Positions 38,201-47,559 of a DNA stretch of 64,000 bases are shown piece after piece (positions within the stretch are counted from its first letter, which is position 1; the number at the start of each line of letters is the position of its first letter). The DNA is from Sabethes cyaneus (Eukaryota; Arthropoda; Insecta; Diptera; Culicidae). The DNA lies in contig NC_071355.1 in the NCBI RefSeq assembly GCF_943734655.1, positions 24,434,768 through 24,498,767 of the forward strand, in the 5' to 3' direction. The position numbers were made by a program, and so were the translations under genes. The notes under the pieces are model-generated. The model was given only the letters and a program-made list of their open reading frames with translations. It was not told where the DNA came from and searched no databases.

Positions 38201-41200
38201 GACAGCTGGCAAATATAAAAAGTTGTGTTCCGTTAACTTCACGAGGCTAGTTATCATTTCATTTTGCATCAAGCAATACTAAAAGCACAGCTGGAGAGTT
38301 TAAGATGCTCTCGGTAAGTTGGAAATATGCCAGTTTTTCTCTGGAATTACTGAAAATGGCCATAGAAGAGGCCAAAAAGAAAATATCCTTACTGAGAGAA
38401 ACGACCACCAATATGATAGTGTTTAGTTAGGATCAGTCGTAATGTAATGATTAATTACTGATATATGATATATTACGTAACCAACATATCGATGATTCTT
38501 AGCTTCCACGCTTTCCTTCGTGACGCGATTTTGTATAATGGATTTACGACGTGTAATTCCGTGGGCCCCCGTTTGTTTGAACGAATCCTCATGCAAACTA
38601 ACGGGGTTAGTTTTTAATTTGAATAACTGACAACCCTTAATATGCTGAAACTTGAACTGGTCGCCCTGCTCTTTGTTATTGTTTTGGTGGTTTGGTTTAG
38701 TTGGCAGTTGCAAGCAGTGAATATTTCATACATGATATAACGGTACACGATACACGGTACATGATATAACGGGCGGCAGTAGTTTAGTGAGTGGAAAATT
38801 CGGGTACCAACTGAAACAGCGTAGATACCTGCCATTGCACAACCCAATATGTTTTTGGTCTACATCGAAATTTTCAAGTTCATCCAATTAATCATTTTTT
38901 TGCATCAGATACTTCCTCCCTTTCAATTTTAGGTTCGGTTTCATATTCCTTTTGGATTCTAATTCCATCTGCCAATTTACAAATTTCAAATCCAATTTCA
39001 ATTCCACGTCCAATTTCAACTTCAATTTGTGGTAAAAATTCTAGTTCAGTTTAATGTAAGTAAGTCAGAATTAGTCTAAATTGAAGCTTAATTTCAAGGG
39101 GTTTCCAACAGCAATGATTACTACGCACCTTTGAAAAAAGTTACTTTTGATTACTTTACTAATTACCTCTGATTACCACTAATCAATCTCTTATGATTAC
39201 TATAAATTAATCATGATTACCAATGATTACTTAAGATTATCATTGATTACTCTACTGATTACCATTGATTACCTAATTAATTCGTAAATGTTTACAAAAG
39301 TAATCTCTGATTACTACGCACTTATACGCCTTACTGGAAACACCTTGCTTAATTTGAAGTCCAATTTCAAGTTCAATTTAAAGTCCAATATAAGTCCTCT
39401 TTAAGGTCCAATTTCAGACGTTACTTGAATACTATCTGCTTCTCTATTGCCAACTGTGCTGATCGGAAGAAGTTATGCCGTTTACAACAAACATGTTAGG
39501 TTACGTTCTGATGTCCAGCTGGTGAAAAATTCGTTCATAAGCGACATATTCTATTTTCTGTCCCATTTTAAGTTCTATTTCAACTGCAATTTTAACTAAT
39601 TAAAAGTTATTACGTTGAGGGTCTTAGTCGAATCTCGAATACGAGTTAAGTTAGGAGGTTTTCCGTTTTATTCTACTAAAATTATACTACACAATGTTCA
39701 CATTAAGGATAATTACAAAATTTCACTACACTATAATTACACTATAACTATAACATAGCTAAACTAACCATCCACTCACGTAAAAAATCCGCAGATACGT
39801 ATTTTGACTGTTACATACAGCCTTCTTCAGTGCTTTGACTATCTGAATGAAGAAGCATCAACATATATCAAGGCAGTAGGGATGGGAAAACTATCATTAA
39901 TTACTGATAGTTATCAGTAAGCAATAATATCACTAAGTATCAGTAAGGTTTCGCAGTTATTGATGCTTACTGATACAGTTACGTCGTCCCGTTAGAAAAA
40001 TCATTTGGATTAAAGTTAATGGTCGGTAGTTGCATACGATAGACGAGAGTGACACAATATGTCGTCGTTGTACTCAGCAGCTTCGAGCCGGGGTGGCTCG
40101 TGCTGTTTCAAGCAGTCTTCTCTATTCAACTCGATCTAGGGTCATTTGTCACAAATTTAACAGTCGTCTCAAAAGTCATAAATCACTTTCGACTTGGTCA
40201 AGCCATCTTGCATGTTGAGTCTTCGTGTATCCGGTGCCGGTGGTGTTGCTGAAAAGAACTGTTGTCGTTGCTCTGCCGTCCGGCATCCTTACGACGTGCC
40301 CGGCCTACTGTAGCCTACCGACTTTCGTCAGATGTAGATGAGAGTCTCTGGGATTCTCAAGCAGTAAAAGTATGTCGTGATTCATATACTGCTACCCTTG
40401 ATGCAAATCATGCCTCTCGTTTCGATACCTGCTGGTCGGAACACCGCCTCAAGAGTGATGTTGAACAGTATACTGGATAAGCTGTCACCTTGTCCCAACC
40501 CGCGCCGCGTCTCGAAGGGACTCGAGTGTGTCCCCGAAACGTGCGAAACACATTACTCGTTCTAATGTAGCTCTGATTAGTCGCAACAGTTTATCCGGAA
40601 AACCGGTTTCGTGCATTATGTGCCATAGCTGGTCTCGATGGACTGTATCGTATGTTGCTTTGAAATCAATAAAGATGTGATGCAAGGACACGATGTACCC
40701 TCAACATCTGCAAGATCTGTCGGATGGTAAAAATCTGGTCGGTAGTTGCGCGAGACCCCAGGAAATCCACCTGATAAATTACAATGTAAAGTTACAAAAA
40801 ATAATGCCGGTATTACAATTTCTTATTTTTTTTGCTACAATGCCGTGATGGGTAAAATTACTGATATTTACTGATAGTTATCAGTAACGTACTGAAACTA
40901 CTGATAGCTATCAGTAACGATTTTTAATGACAGTTCCCATCCCTATAAGGCAGGTGGGTAATTTTTAGGAATGCCAGAATGAGTACCCAAATTGAAAATT
41001 AAATATTAAAAAGTTTATCTAGACGAATCGGTGGATTCTATGGTAAGTTGATCCGTCCCACGTCGTGCTAGATTTGGAATTAAATTGGAAGAGCCATTTA
41101 AAATTGTTTCCTCCGCTATTGTTAAGAAGCGAAGAAGATTCTTGTTTATATATCCAGATTTTCAGCAACATCCACCTTCCACGGTGCATTGATTGGGCGG

Positions 41201-44200
41201 AGAAGATGGATGTTTTCATGGGTTAGTGGATGGATATTCCTGAATATATGTTCCGCTGCTGTAGATTGGTATCGATTGGTATAGATAAAATGAAAAGGTA
41301 TCCGTTTGTCTTGCGTCTTTGTTAGCCTTGGTAACTTTAGCCGTGTGTTCCTTACAACGAATTCCCAAATTCCTTTTAGTTTGTCCAATATAAACTGTTT
41401 CACAGTGGCTACAAGCAATTTACGAGCAATACAACTCCTACTCTGTTTAATAATTCAATTTTAACTTTAGTAGACCCCAATCTATTTTTGATTTGGTTGT
41501 TCCTACTGGTGTAGACATTATCTAAACCTAATCTTTTCAATATTGGACGAAGGTGGTGCGTTAAAACCGTATCGTGTTCCACAGCTACTCTTTTCAGATC
41601 TTCTGTTATCGGAGTGAGCGTGGTAAAATTTTTCCTATATTGGATCTTACTTTTCTTGTTGACAATGGCTTGAATGGCACTTCTACTATAGCCATTTAGC
41701 TTAGCAACTTCAAAAATGTAGTCCATTTCATTTCAATCTGTCTCGCTTCTCTACTAAGGGGCAGCGATTCCATTCGATGGACCATGTGATGAAAAGACGC
41801 CATCTCATGTTGAAAAGAGTGCTAGGTATTACCCTTTTAGTGTTTGTGGGTTTTCTATACACTTCAAATTACAATTCCGGGGATCTTTTAATCGAGCAAT
41901 TCAGAGACCCAAGGAAAACCAATTTTCCAGGAAAACCAAATTGATTAGGAAACTTTTCAACCAAGTCAAGTCCACTTCTAGTTGGGCTAATTATAGAGAA
42001 TGTCTAATAGAGTACAATCGAGAAATTCGGAAATCTAAAAGAAGGGATTGGATGAATACATGCGAGCAAGTTGACAGCTTGCCCGTTGTAGCAAGACTTC
42101 ACAAAGCCCTTTCAAAAGATCACACTAATGGACTTGGAAGCCTAAAAAAATAGACATGGCCAGTTTACAACCGATTCTCGGGAATTGCTTAGTATCACGA
42201 TAGACACACACTTTCCAGGCTCAATTCAAACGTCTTCCGATGACGCACAGGGTTTCAACGCAGCTCAGTCGAGTTCAATTAGGGACGCAGATAAAGTTCA
42301 AGAATTAGCCAGTGCTATTTTCGGAGTCGAGAGTTGAGTGGGTAGTGGATTTTATAAGTCCCTTCAAGTCTCCAGGATTAGATGGAATTTATCCAGTGCT
42401 ATTACAAAAAAGCAAGGATATCACGGTTCCTCTTCTGACAAAGATGTTTAGGGCAGGTTTGATACTAGGATAGGAATGGATTCTTAGGAATGAGAAATGG
42501 CGAGAAGTCCGGGTTATCTTCATTCCTAAAGCGGGAAAACATGACAGGAGAAATTCCAAAGCATATAGGCCAATTAGACTCACATCTGTGATTTTAACAG
42601 CGTTTGAAGAAATCATGGATCTTCATATCAAATTATCATTTTTGAAAAGAAGACCCTTGAACAAATTTCAGTTTGCCTATCAAGCAGGAAAATCAACTGA
42701 AACAGCTGAACTGAACTGAAAGAAATCTCACTTGCAGCTTTTCTTGATATTGAGGGAGCATTTGATAATGCCTCCCACAATTCAATACATAAAGCCATGA
42801 AGAAACGGGTGTTTGACAGGTGCATTTCCAACTGGATACATGCTATGCTAACCAACCGCATAATAACTACAAAACTGGGAGGATCTACTTTAACGACAAA
42901 ACCAACTAGAGGTTGCCCAAGTAGCACACGTTGTCACAATTGAGTCGCAGCGGCTGATATGCGACAAATTTAAATGTAAAACTTCGGTTACAGTAACCTA
43001 AAATATAACAGTTGTGTAACCGAAATAGCGCAACTTATGTAACTAAATATGGTTACATTAACAGTTACTTAATAACCAATATGTAACATGTATAGTTACA
43101 AAATGGTTACTATTGAAGTTACACATAAACTGTAAATTGACTTTCAATTGATGGTAAATTAGTTATCTTGAAACTATTATTGCATAGCGAAAACAATGCA
43201 GCAGGTTTATTATTTCAATCTATGGCTGTCATCAACGTCAAGCAGTAAATTTAACTGTTGAATATAGAAGAGTGTATAAATTTCGCTTGTTATTTCAACA
43301 CAAATTTTAATGCAGTTTCAAATTTATGGTGAAATGCATGATTCTAGCTTTGAAAAAATTACGCGCTCTTATTTAATCTAGCTTTTCGTTATTTACTTCT
43401 TTGAAAAATTGATTTTTTGTAACACAAATATGTACAAATATAAAAATTTTAATTTTAATTTTCTGATTTTTAAATTTATTCTTAGCAATAATGAATTAGT
43501 GGAGAAGGTGTTTTCTAGTGATTCTTGTGAAAAGAAAGTGTTAATTTAATATCAAAGAATAGTTTCACTTTGAATAAAACAGTTTACCAGCAGTGTTAAT
43601 CATAGAAGGTTACAATTCAGTTACTTTCTAGTTGCACGTAATCTTAGCCTTCGACCTGGTTACGCTATCGGTTACGGTAACCAATATTAAATCTGTTGTG
43701 GTCACTTATTTCTTATGTCGTCATTTCTAAGTTACACTGTAACCTATTTTCATTGCCGATTTCGTTTCGATGTAACTTGATCGTTTTGAAGTTTGAGAAT
43801 AATCAAAATTTGTTTATTTAATATCAATGTCTGTGCGGAGAAGATTCCAAGTACCAATTACGTAAATAAACGCATTTACAAGAGCATTTTACAACCCGTG
43901 TACCAATTGTTTATCTTTACCATAAGTAAAATTCTTGAGATCTAGTTTTTGCTTAATCCGTTGTGTTTACAAGGAACAGTGAACAAGTTGTTGCGAAAAT
44001 GTTACTAGCCGACTATTTTTGACTTCGTAACTACTCGTAACGGAAAATTAACTGTTTTGCGACCAGCAAATTGATGACAAACTTGGAAAAAGGTTTCATT
44101 TCTGTCACTTGATAACTAATTGGTAACTCGTAACTGATATGTGACTGTTTTACGACGACCAAGTTGTTGACAGTTCGAAAAAAAGGTTTCAATTTGGTCA

Positions 44201-47200
44201 TTTGGTAACTACCTGGTAACTTTTTGAGATTTTTGTCACTAGAAAACTAAAAAGTAACTATTTTTAATTTTATGTAACCTAACTCGTTACAAGTATCCTA
44301 AATGTAACTGCTGTGCAACCTTTTTGTATTTTTTTATTTTTATGATTAGTTACAAGTGCTACTTGGGTGCCCTCAAGGGGAAGTCCTATCTCCTATGCTG
44401 TGGTCCCTAGTAGTCGATGATCTTCTAAATAAATTGGCTGAAAAAGGCTAGAAAGTCATGGGATTCGCAGACGATATAACAATTTTAGTAAGAGGAAAGT
44501 ATGAACATACTCCCAATTCTTTTTTTACACGGGGGATGCGTCCCGTGTAAAAAAAAACCGTGCAAAAATAAACCGTGTTATTTCGAGAAACCGTGTAAAA
44601 AAAACCGTGTTATTTCGGGAAACCGTGCAAAAAAAGTCGTGTAAAAAAATTCCGCGTACTACAATCCGTGTAAAAAAAGAATTGGGTGTACAACTGTTTT
44701 TGGTGAAATTTTAGAAAAACCGTGTTATTTCGAGAAACCGTGCAGAAAAAGTCGTGCAAAAAAAAAATCCGTGTAAAAAAATCCGTGCAAAAAAGAATTG
44801 GGTGTACTGTTTCCAATAGAATGCAATCTGCCCTGAACTTGGGTGTTATACTTGACCATAAGCTAAATTGGAACAATCATCTAGAGCAGCGGTTCCCAAA
44901 TGGGGGTTCGCGAACCCCCAGGGGTTCGCCAAAACTTTAGTTCGCTGCAGAATAGTATAGGGAAATCCGTCAGGGGGTACGCGTACCGAAAAAAGGTTGG
45001 GAACCGCTGATCTAGAGTATGCAATCTCAAAAGCAAACATTGCTCTTTGGGCTTGCAGCAATACATTTGGCAAAAAGTGGGGACTTCAGCCAAGAATGAT
45101 TAACTGGAGCTATTCATCAATTGTGAGACCCAGACTAACATATGCTTCGCTATTGTGGTGGCCTAAAACTACACAAATAACAGCTCACGAAATGCTTGAA
45201 AAACTACAACGTATGGGACGCTATTCAATAACTGGAGCAATGACCAGCACACCTTCCAAAGCTCTAGATGCTCTTTTATATCTTCTACCGTTGCACCGAT
45301 TCGTACAACTTGAAGCAGAAAAAGGTGCTCTTAGACTTAGGCGTGTTAAACATTTTCAAGATGGAGATCTCAATGGACACCTACGAATCCTCCGAGATTT
45401 TCAACTGAACACCCTGGTAATCATGAACGAAGACTGGATGGAAACTAGGACAAACACCGATATACCCTTCAAAGTAATCGAAACCGGTCGCAGATTATGG
45501 GAAGAAGGTGGTCCTAAGACTCGTCCGGGATCAATCCTGTTTTACAGCGATGGTTCTAAAATTGGCAAATCTACACGAGCTGGTCTTTTCTCCGATAGTC
45601 AAGCAGCTCTAAATGCCTTAAAGGCATACACATGCCAGTCAAAGCTGGTTTGGGAATGCATCCTGTTCCTAAGACAATTAGCTATAACTTTATACTAGGT
45701 ACCTGGGCATACTGGTATAGAAAAAAATGAAAAGGTCGATATCTTAGCGAGAACTGGTTCAACAACTGAATTCGTTGGGCCTTAGCCATTCCGCGTGGGG
45801 TCTACTTCCTGCTTAAAAGCTGAGCTCAAAGTCTGGGAATCATCAACGATTGATGCCAACTGGAGAGCTGTTTCAACATTACGACAATCAAAGCGTTTTA
45901 TTATGCCGTGCAAAAGCATCACACGCAGCTTAATCAGTTTGAATAAAGTGGATCTGAGTACACTGACCGGTCTTTTAACCCGGCACCGTCCGAGCAGATA
46001 TCACCTCAAAAATATAGGTAAGCTGATAAATGATATATGCCGCTTCTGTAACGTAAGTTCGAGACCTCGGAACATACACTGTGTCAATGCAGCGCACTAA
46101 TTCAACGAACTCGGAGAGGGCGTTCTAACGCCTAGCAAGATATGGTCTGTTGAAACAAAAAAGGTACTGAAATTCATTTAGTAAGTCATACCTACTTGGG
46201 GGGAAATGCAAATTCATAGGGCGACCAACAATCTGACTCATAGTGATGGAACGAGCTGATTATGCAAACAGCAAATCGGAGTATACCACAATAGATCTAA
46301 CTAATGGTGACAGTGGTTCAGGCTCCCATAAAAAAAGGATACACTTCAAATTCGAAACTGGTGTCGAAGTAAGCTATAACCTGAGATTATAACCGGATTC
46401 GAACCCCGCTAGGGCATAACCCAACCCACCAGAAGGTGGAGTTGGAAGATACGTCGCTCGCTTGATGAGGGGGTTGTGCAGTCTCCTTTCCGCTCTTTCT
46501 CCACCACTCTAAAAATTTCATTACTTTCTTCTACCGTGTCTTCATCAATTGTAAAAGAACTACCGTTTCAAAAAAATATTAACCAATAGTATTATTTTCA
46601 ACATTTGCAAACTATGAATTCACACGCTGGACATGGAAAACTCGACATCAATAAATCTCATTAAGAAAATTTCATTCTATAAACCTATCACCTCTGACGA
46701 AAATTGTTCACCTTAGTCGAAAACTGAAGTAACCGATTCATTTCTTCTCATTTTTGCACACGCGCGTTTGTTTTTTATCGTGGTAGAAAAGAAAATTTGC
46801 CTTTTACTTTAATAATTAAAATTTGGGTTATTATTTTACTAGTTAAATGAACAAGTGGTTTTTTGGCACTATTGAATACTGCACTGAAAATTTAATAATA
46901 CCACCAGTATCTAGTAAATTAAGTAAATTTCATAGGCCCATGTATCATACATATTTCTTAATATATGACATTTTTTAAGTGATTGCGAACATTTTATTTT
47001 AAAATCTTTATAAAATATCTTATCGTTATGAAGCGTACTTTGATGCACAAACTAGTTCATATATCTCATACAACATATTATAGTAATTATTTTTTACAAA
47101 GTGCCCAAAGATTTTTCAAATACATTAGCAAAACCATGTTACACTAAAAAACTTACATCGTTCCGTGATAAGCCCTCCGCCGAGGGTCAGAAAATCGTAG

Positions 47201-47508
47201 AAAAAAGGCTTATCGTGCAGATCGTTCCTCGTTAGCACCTGCTGCAGCAGGTCCGGATGATTAACGAGCACGAACGGTTTCGGTCCGAGGAGAATTTTTC
47301 CCAGACGATCCACCTGCAGGAAGTATTTCGCCGTTAGCCAGAAGGCTTGCTTGGAGGTTTTGCCGGAAAACACCCACGCATGACCGAGAATCGGCAGCAC
47401 CGGCTGGACGGTGCGGATTTGATCGGCGAAGCGACAACCGATCAGGATCTTGAAGTACTGATACGCAAGCAGGAAACCGACAATCGATAGTAACACCAGA
47501 AAAACCAT
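34697..47508 (-). CDS. Cytochrome P450, CYP4 clan, complete five-exon gene
   Basis: A haem-thiolate monooxygenase, probably anchored in the endoplasmic reticulum and oxidising lipids, hormones or xenobiotics with NADPH-P450 reductase. The substrate cannot be read from sequence. Exons 47157-47508, 35776-36034, 35588-35714, 35344-35520 and 34697-35284 join in frame across GT-AG introns to exactly 500 codons plus stop, the usual family length. Visible: hydrophobic N-terminal anchor (residues 1-24), GEKWRRVRKLLNPTF (helix C, about 120-134), I-helix AAHDTS (305-310; the usual Gly is Ala), ExxR as EVLR (363-366), PERFDPERF (412-420), and haem loop FSGGLRNCIG (437-446, ligand Cys444). The clan call rests on these motifs; CYP4 versus CYP325 is not resolved. 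Intron 1 is about 11.1 kb and full of transposons, while the others are 61-73 bp except the 61-bp to 73-bp range varying slightly. No disabling change is seen. Confidence 0.93.
35344..35520 (-). CDS. P450 exon 4
   Basis: 59 codons from IIIERRKELEAEAG to DQLYTMMTA, the segment before the I-helix oxygen-binding motif. Bounded by CAATGTAG and GTAAGT. Confidence 0.92.
35588..35714 (-). CDS. P450 exon 3
   Basis: After acceptor TTTTGTAG the frame reads IQNLIGERILNANQYLGIFY... to NNFTDK, ending at GTAAAA. It is short and missed by simple ORF calling, but needed for a full-length protein. Confidence 0.9.
35776..36034 (-). CDS. P450 exon 2
   Basis: The acceptor CCACCAG joins to exon 1 to give ITER-SGEKWRRVRKLL, the expected helix C region. 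The exon ends at GTAAGT after ...YIRNLE plus two bases. Phase-correct on both sides. Confidence 0.93.
36300..36970. other. P450 intron 1, proximal part, no clear element
   Basis: Nothing assignable is seen. A short plus-strand frame with mariner-like flavour (VVFFDDGKQTVLQN near 36500) hints at a decayed mariner relic but is too short to call. Confidence 0.3.
36985..37450 (+). pseudogene. LINE RT relic split by a SINE
   Basis: LCIDFKAAYDLVKQNVLWQVTLEHGFPTE (from about 36985) continues, after a deletion and the SINE at 37150-37315, with DDFDIIDVDRKAVEEVYMLFKQE (about 37375-37445). The second block corresponds to the FADD region, but the catalytic pair is damaged to SADDFD. Same family as 5580-7290, to which it is clearly similar. 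Confidence 0.75.
37150..37315 (-). repeat. tRNA-derived SINE (minus strand) inside LINE relic
   Basis: It matches the reverse complement of the SINE at 31493-31710 over most of its length (GCTACATTTCGTTGGAAACT ... TTCAACAGGCCTCGCAGTCA ... GATTCGCACATAAGACGACT). The B box is decayed to TGCGAATCTC. It interrupts the plus-strand LINE. Confidence 0.75.
37560..38070. other. P450 intron 1, no clear element
   Basis: AT-rich sequence with GGGGTAACTTGC / GGGGTAATATGC repeated near 37697 and 37715 and again near 38193. These look like motifs of a small unidentified repeat around the MITE at 38071. Confidence 0.3.
38071..38178. mobile_element. 108-bp palindromic CCCAAGTA MITE
   Basis: A near-perfect palindrome from CCCAAGTAGTAATTCGGGTT to AACTCACATTGTTACTTGGG with the core AAGACCAAAATTGGTCTTGA. 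GT flanks both ends (38069-38070 and 38180-38181 or 38179-38180 depending on the last G), fitting a 2-bp duplication. Same family as 20739-20845. Confidence 0.8.
38930..39420. repeat. Degenerate TCCAATTTCAA array
   Basis: Loose repeats of TCCAATTTCAA, TTCAATTT and AAGTCCAATTT on both sides of the hAT-like MITE. The unit of about 11-13 bp and the loose drift recall the arrays at 29.7 and 61.6 kb. Confidence 0.55.
39095..39347. mobile_element. hAT-type MITE with internal GATTAC repeats
   Basis: 253 bp flanked by the exact 8-bp duplication CTTAATTT (39087-39094 and 39348-39355). The ends are CAAGGGGTTTCCA and TGGAAACACCTTG. The interior is built from about a dozen GATTAC/ATTACC motifs in one orientation (for example ATTACCACTAATCAATCTC). 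An 8-bp duplication is the hallmark of hAT. No coding capacity. Confidence 0.85.
39877..40945. mobile_element. hAT-like element with TAGGGATGGGAA ends, split by a LINE relic
   Basis: The left end TAGGGATGGGAAAAC and right end AGTTCCCATCCCTA are inverted. The flanks CAAGGCAG (39869-39876) and TAAGGCAG (40946-40953) agree at 7 of 8 positions. Sub-terminal regions carry CTGATAGTTATCAGTAA-type palindromes at both ends. The middle (about 40020-40790) is a minus-strand LINE fragment. Confidence 0.68.
40020..40790 (-). pseudogene. LINE RT fragment (minus strand), nested in hAT-like element
   Basis: On the minus strand LHHIFIDFKATYDTVHRDQLWHIM (40690-40620) continues as HETGFPDKLLRLIRATLERV. Downstream there are broken frames resembling the RT palm. 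Same FVDFKAAYDT family as other copies. Endonuclease and C-terminus are largely missing. Confidence 0.75.
41019..41880 (-). pseudogene. Penelope-like retroelement relic with GIY-YIG domain
   Basis: Minus-strand frames give, in order, VYRKPTNTKRVIPSTLF (about 41870-41820), SFHHMVHRMESLPLSREARQ, YIFEVAKLNGYSRSAIQAI (about 41720-41665), HHLRPILKRLGLDNVY, and then CSHCETVYIGQTKRNLGIR with CKEH (about 41410-41340). The last is a GIY-YIG-type endonuclease core as in Penelope-like elements. The end reads HPLTHENIHLLRPINAPWK. At least two frameshifts separate the blocks. Only the end of RT and the endonuclease remain, so it is dead. Confidence 0.82.
42916..44367. mobile_element. 1.45-kb non-autonomous TIR element rich in GTAAC motifs
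   Basis: The ends CCCAAGTAGCAC and GTGCTACTTGGG are perfect 12-bp inverted repeats flanked by TG on both sides (42914-42915 and 44368-44369). It sits inside the LOA GCPQG codons, and deleting it plus one TG restores the LOA frame. Both sub-terminal regions (about 42980-43140 and 43610-44300) are dense in GGTTAC/GTAACC/GTAACT motifs in both orientations. No transposase frame. Ends and 2-bp duplication relate it to the CCCAAGTA MITEs. Confidence 0.82.
44512..44802. mobile_element. MITE made of CCGTGTAAAAAA motifs
   Basis: Starts CCCAATTCTTTTTTTACACG and ends GTGCAAAAAAGAATTGGG, an inverted pair. The inside is repeated CCGTG(T/C) plus an A-tract and CCGTGTTATTTCGAGAA. A second internal end (GAATTGGGTGTAC at about 44680) suggests a tandem or nested double copy. 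It lies within the LOA relic. Confidence 0.65.
44887..45009. mobile_element. 123-bp hAT MITE with perfect 8-bp duplication
   Basis: ATCTAGAG at 44879-44886 and 45010-45017 flanks an element starting CAGCGGTTCCCAAATGGGG and ending GGTTGGGAACCGCTG. CAG...CTG ends and an 8-bp duplication define hAT. Interior GGTTCGCGAACCCCC is itself palindromic. Inserted in the LOA relic. Confidence 0.93.
46311..47150. other. P450 intron 1, distal part, nothing assigned
   Basis: AT-rich sequence. GGATTCGAACCCCGC near 46394 resembles a Pol III B box, but the surrounding sequence does not match the local SINE family. Confidence 0.35.
47157..47508 (-). CDS. P450 exon 1
   Basis: Codes for residues 1-117 plus one base: membrane anchor MVFLVLLSIVGFLLAYQYF, proline-containing VLPILGHAW hinge, and GGGLITER at the end. 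Donor GTAAGT. The start is chosen because ACAACCATGG has good context, the anchor begins there and a promoter lies just upstream. Confidence 0.93.
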
Positions 47509-47524
47509 GGTTGTGATTAAAAGC

Positions 47525-47559
47525 GGACCGAACTGTCGAAATAGTACCCGTGGACTGAA
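47525..47559 (-). promoter_or_regulatory. P450 Inr/DPE core promoter
   Basis: On the minus strand TTCAGTC has its initiator A at 47556, and GGTCC, a perfect DPE match, sits exactly at +28 to +32 (47529-47525). No TATA box lies upstream. The predicted leader is 48 bases to the ATG at 47508. Inr/DPE spacing in insects is strict, which makes this better than chance. Confidence 0.6.

Larger units (their letters stand above)
41895..46310 (+). pseudogene. LOA-like LINE relic, interrupted by three DNA elements
   Basis: It aligns block by block with the copy at 54005-56740: IRKLFNQVKSTSSWANY (41944), RLHKALSKDHTNGLGSLKK then a stop, AAFLDIEGAFDN-like text near 42740, GCPQGEVLSPMLWSLVVDDLL (split by an element, resuming at 44368), MGFADDITILVRGKYEH (44457-44510), GVILDHKLNWNNHLE, and YASLLWWPKTTQ to SITGAMTSTPSKALDALLYLLPLHRF (45140-45300). 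After this come an RNase H start FYSDGSKIGKS (45540) and a zinc-knuckle-like end with CRFC (46040). RNase H after RT fits LOA/Lian-type elements. Deletions remove much of the thumb. Confidence 0.83.

Noticed and set aside
46380..46410. Possible tRNA or SINE B box (GGATTCGAACCCCGC)
   Set aside because: No A box at proper spacing and no cloverleaf; the sequence may be part of a LINE 3' end.
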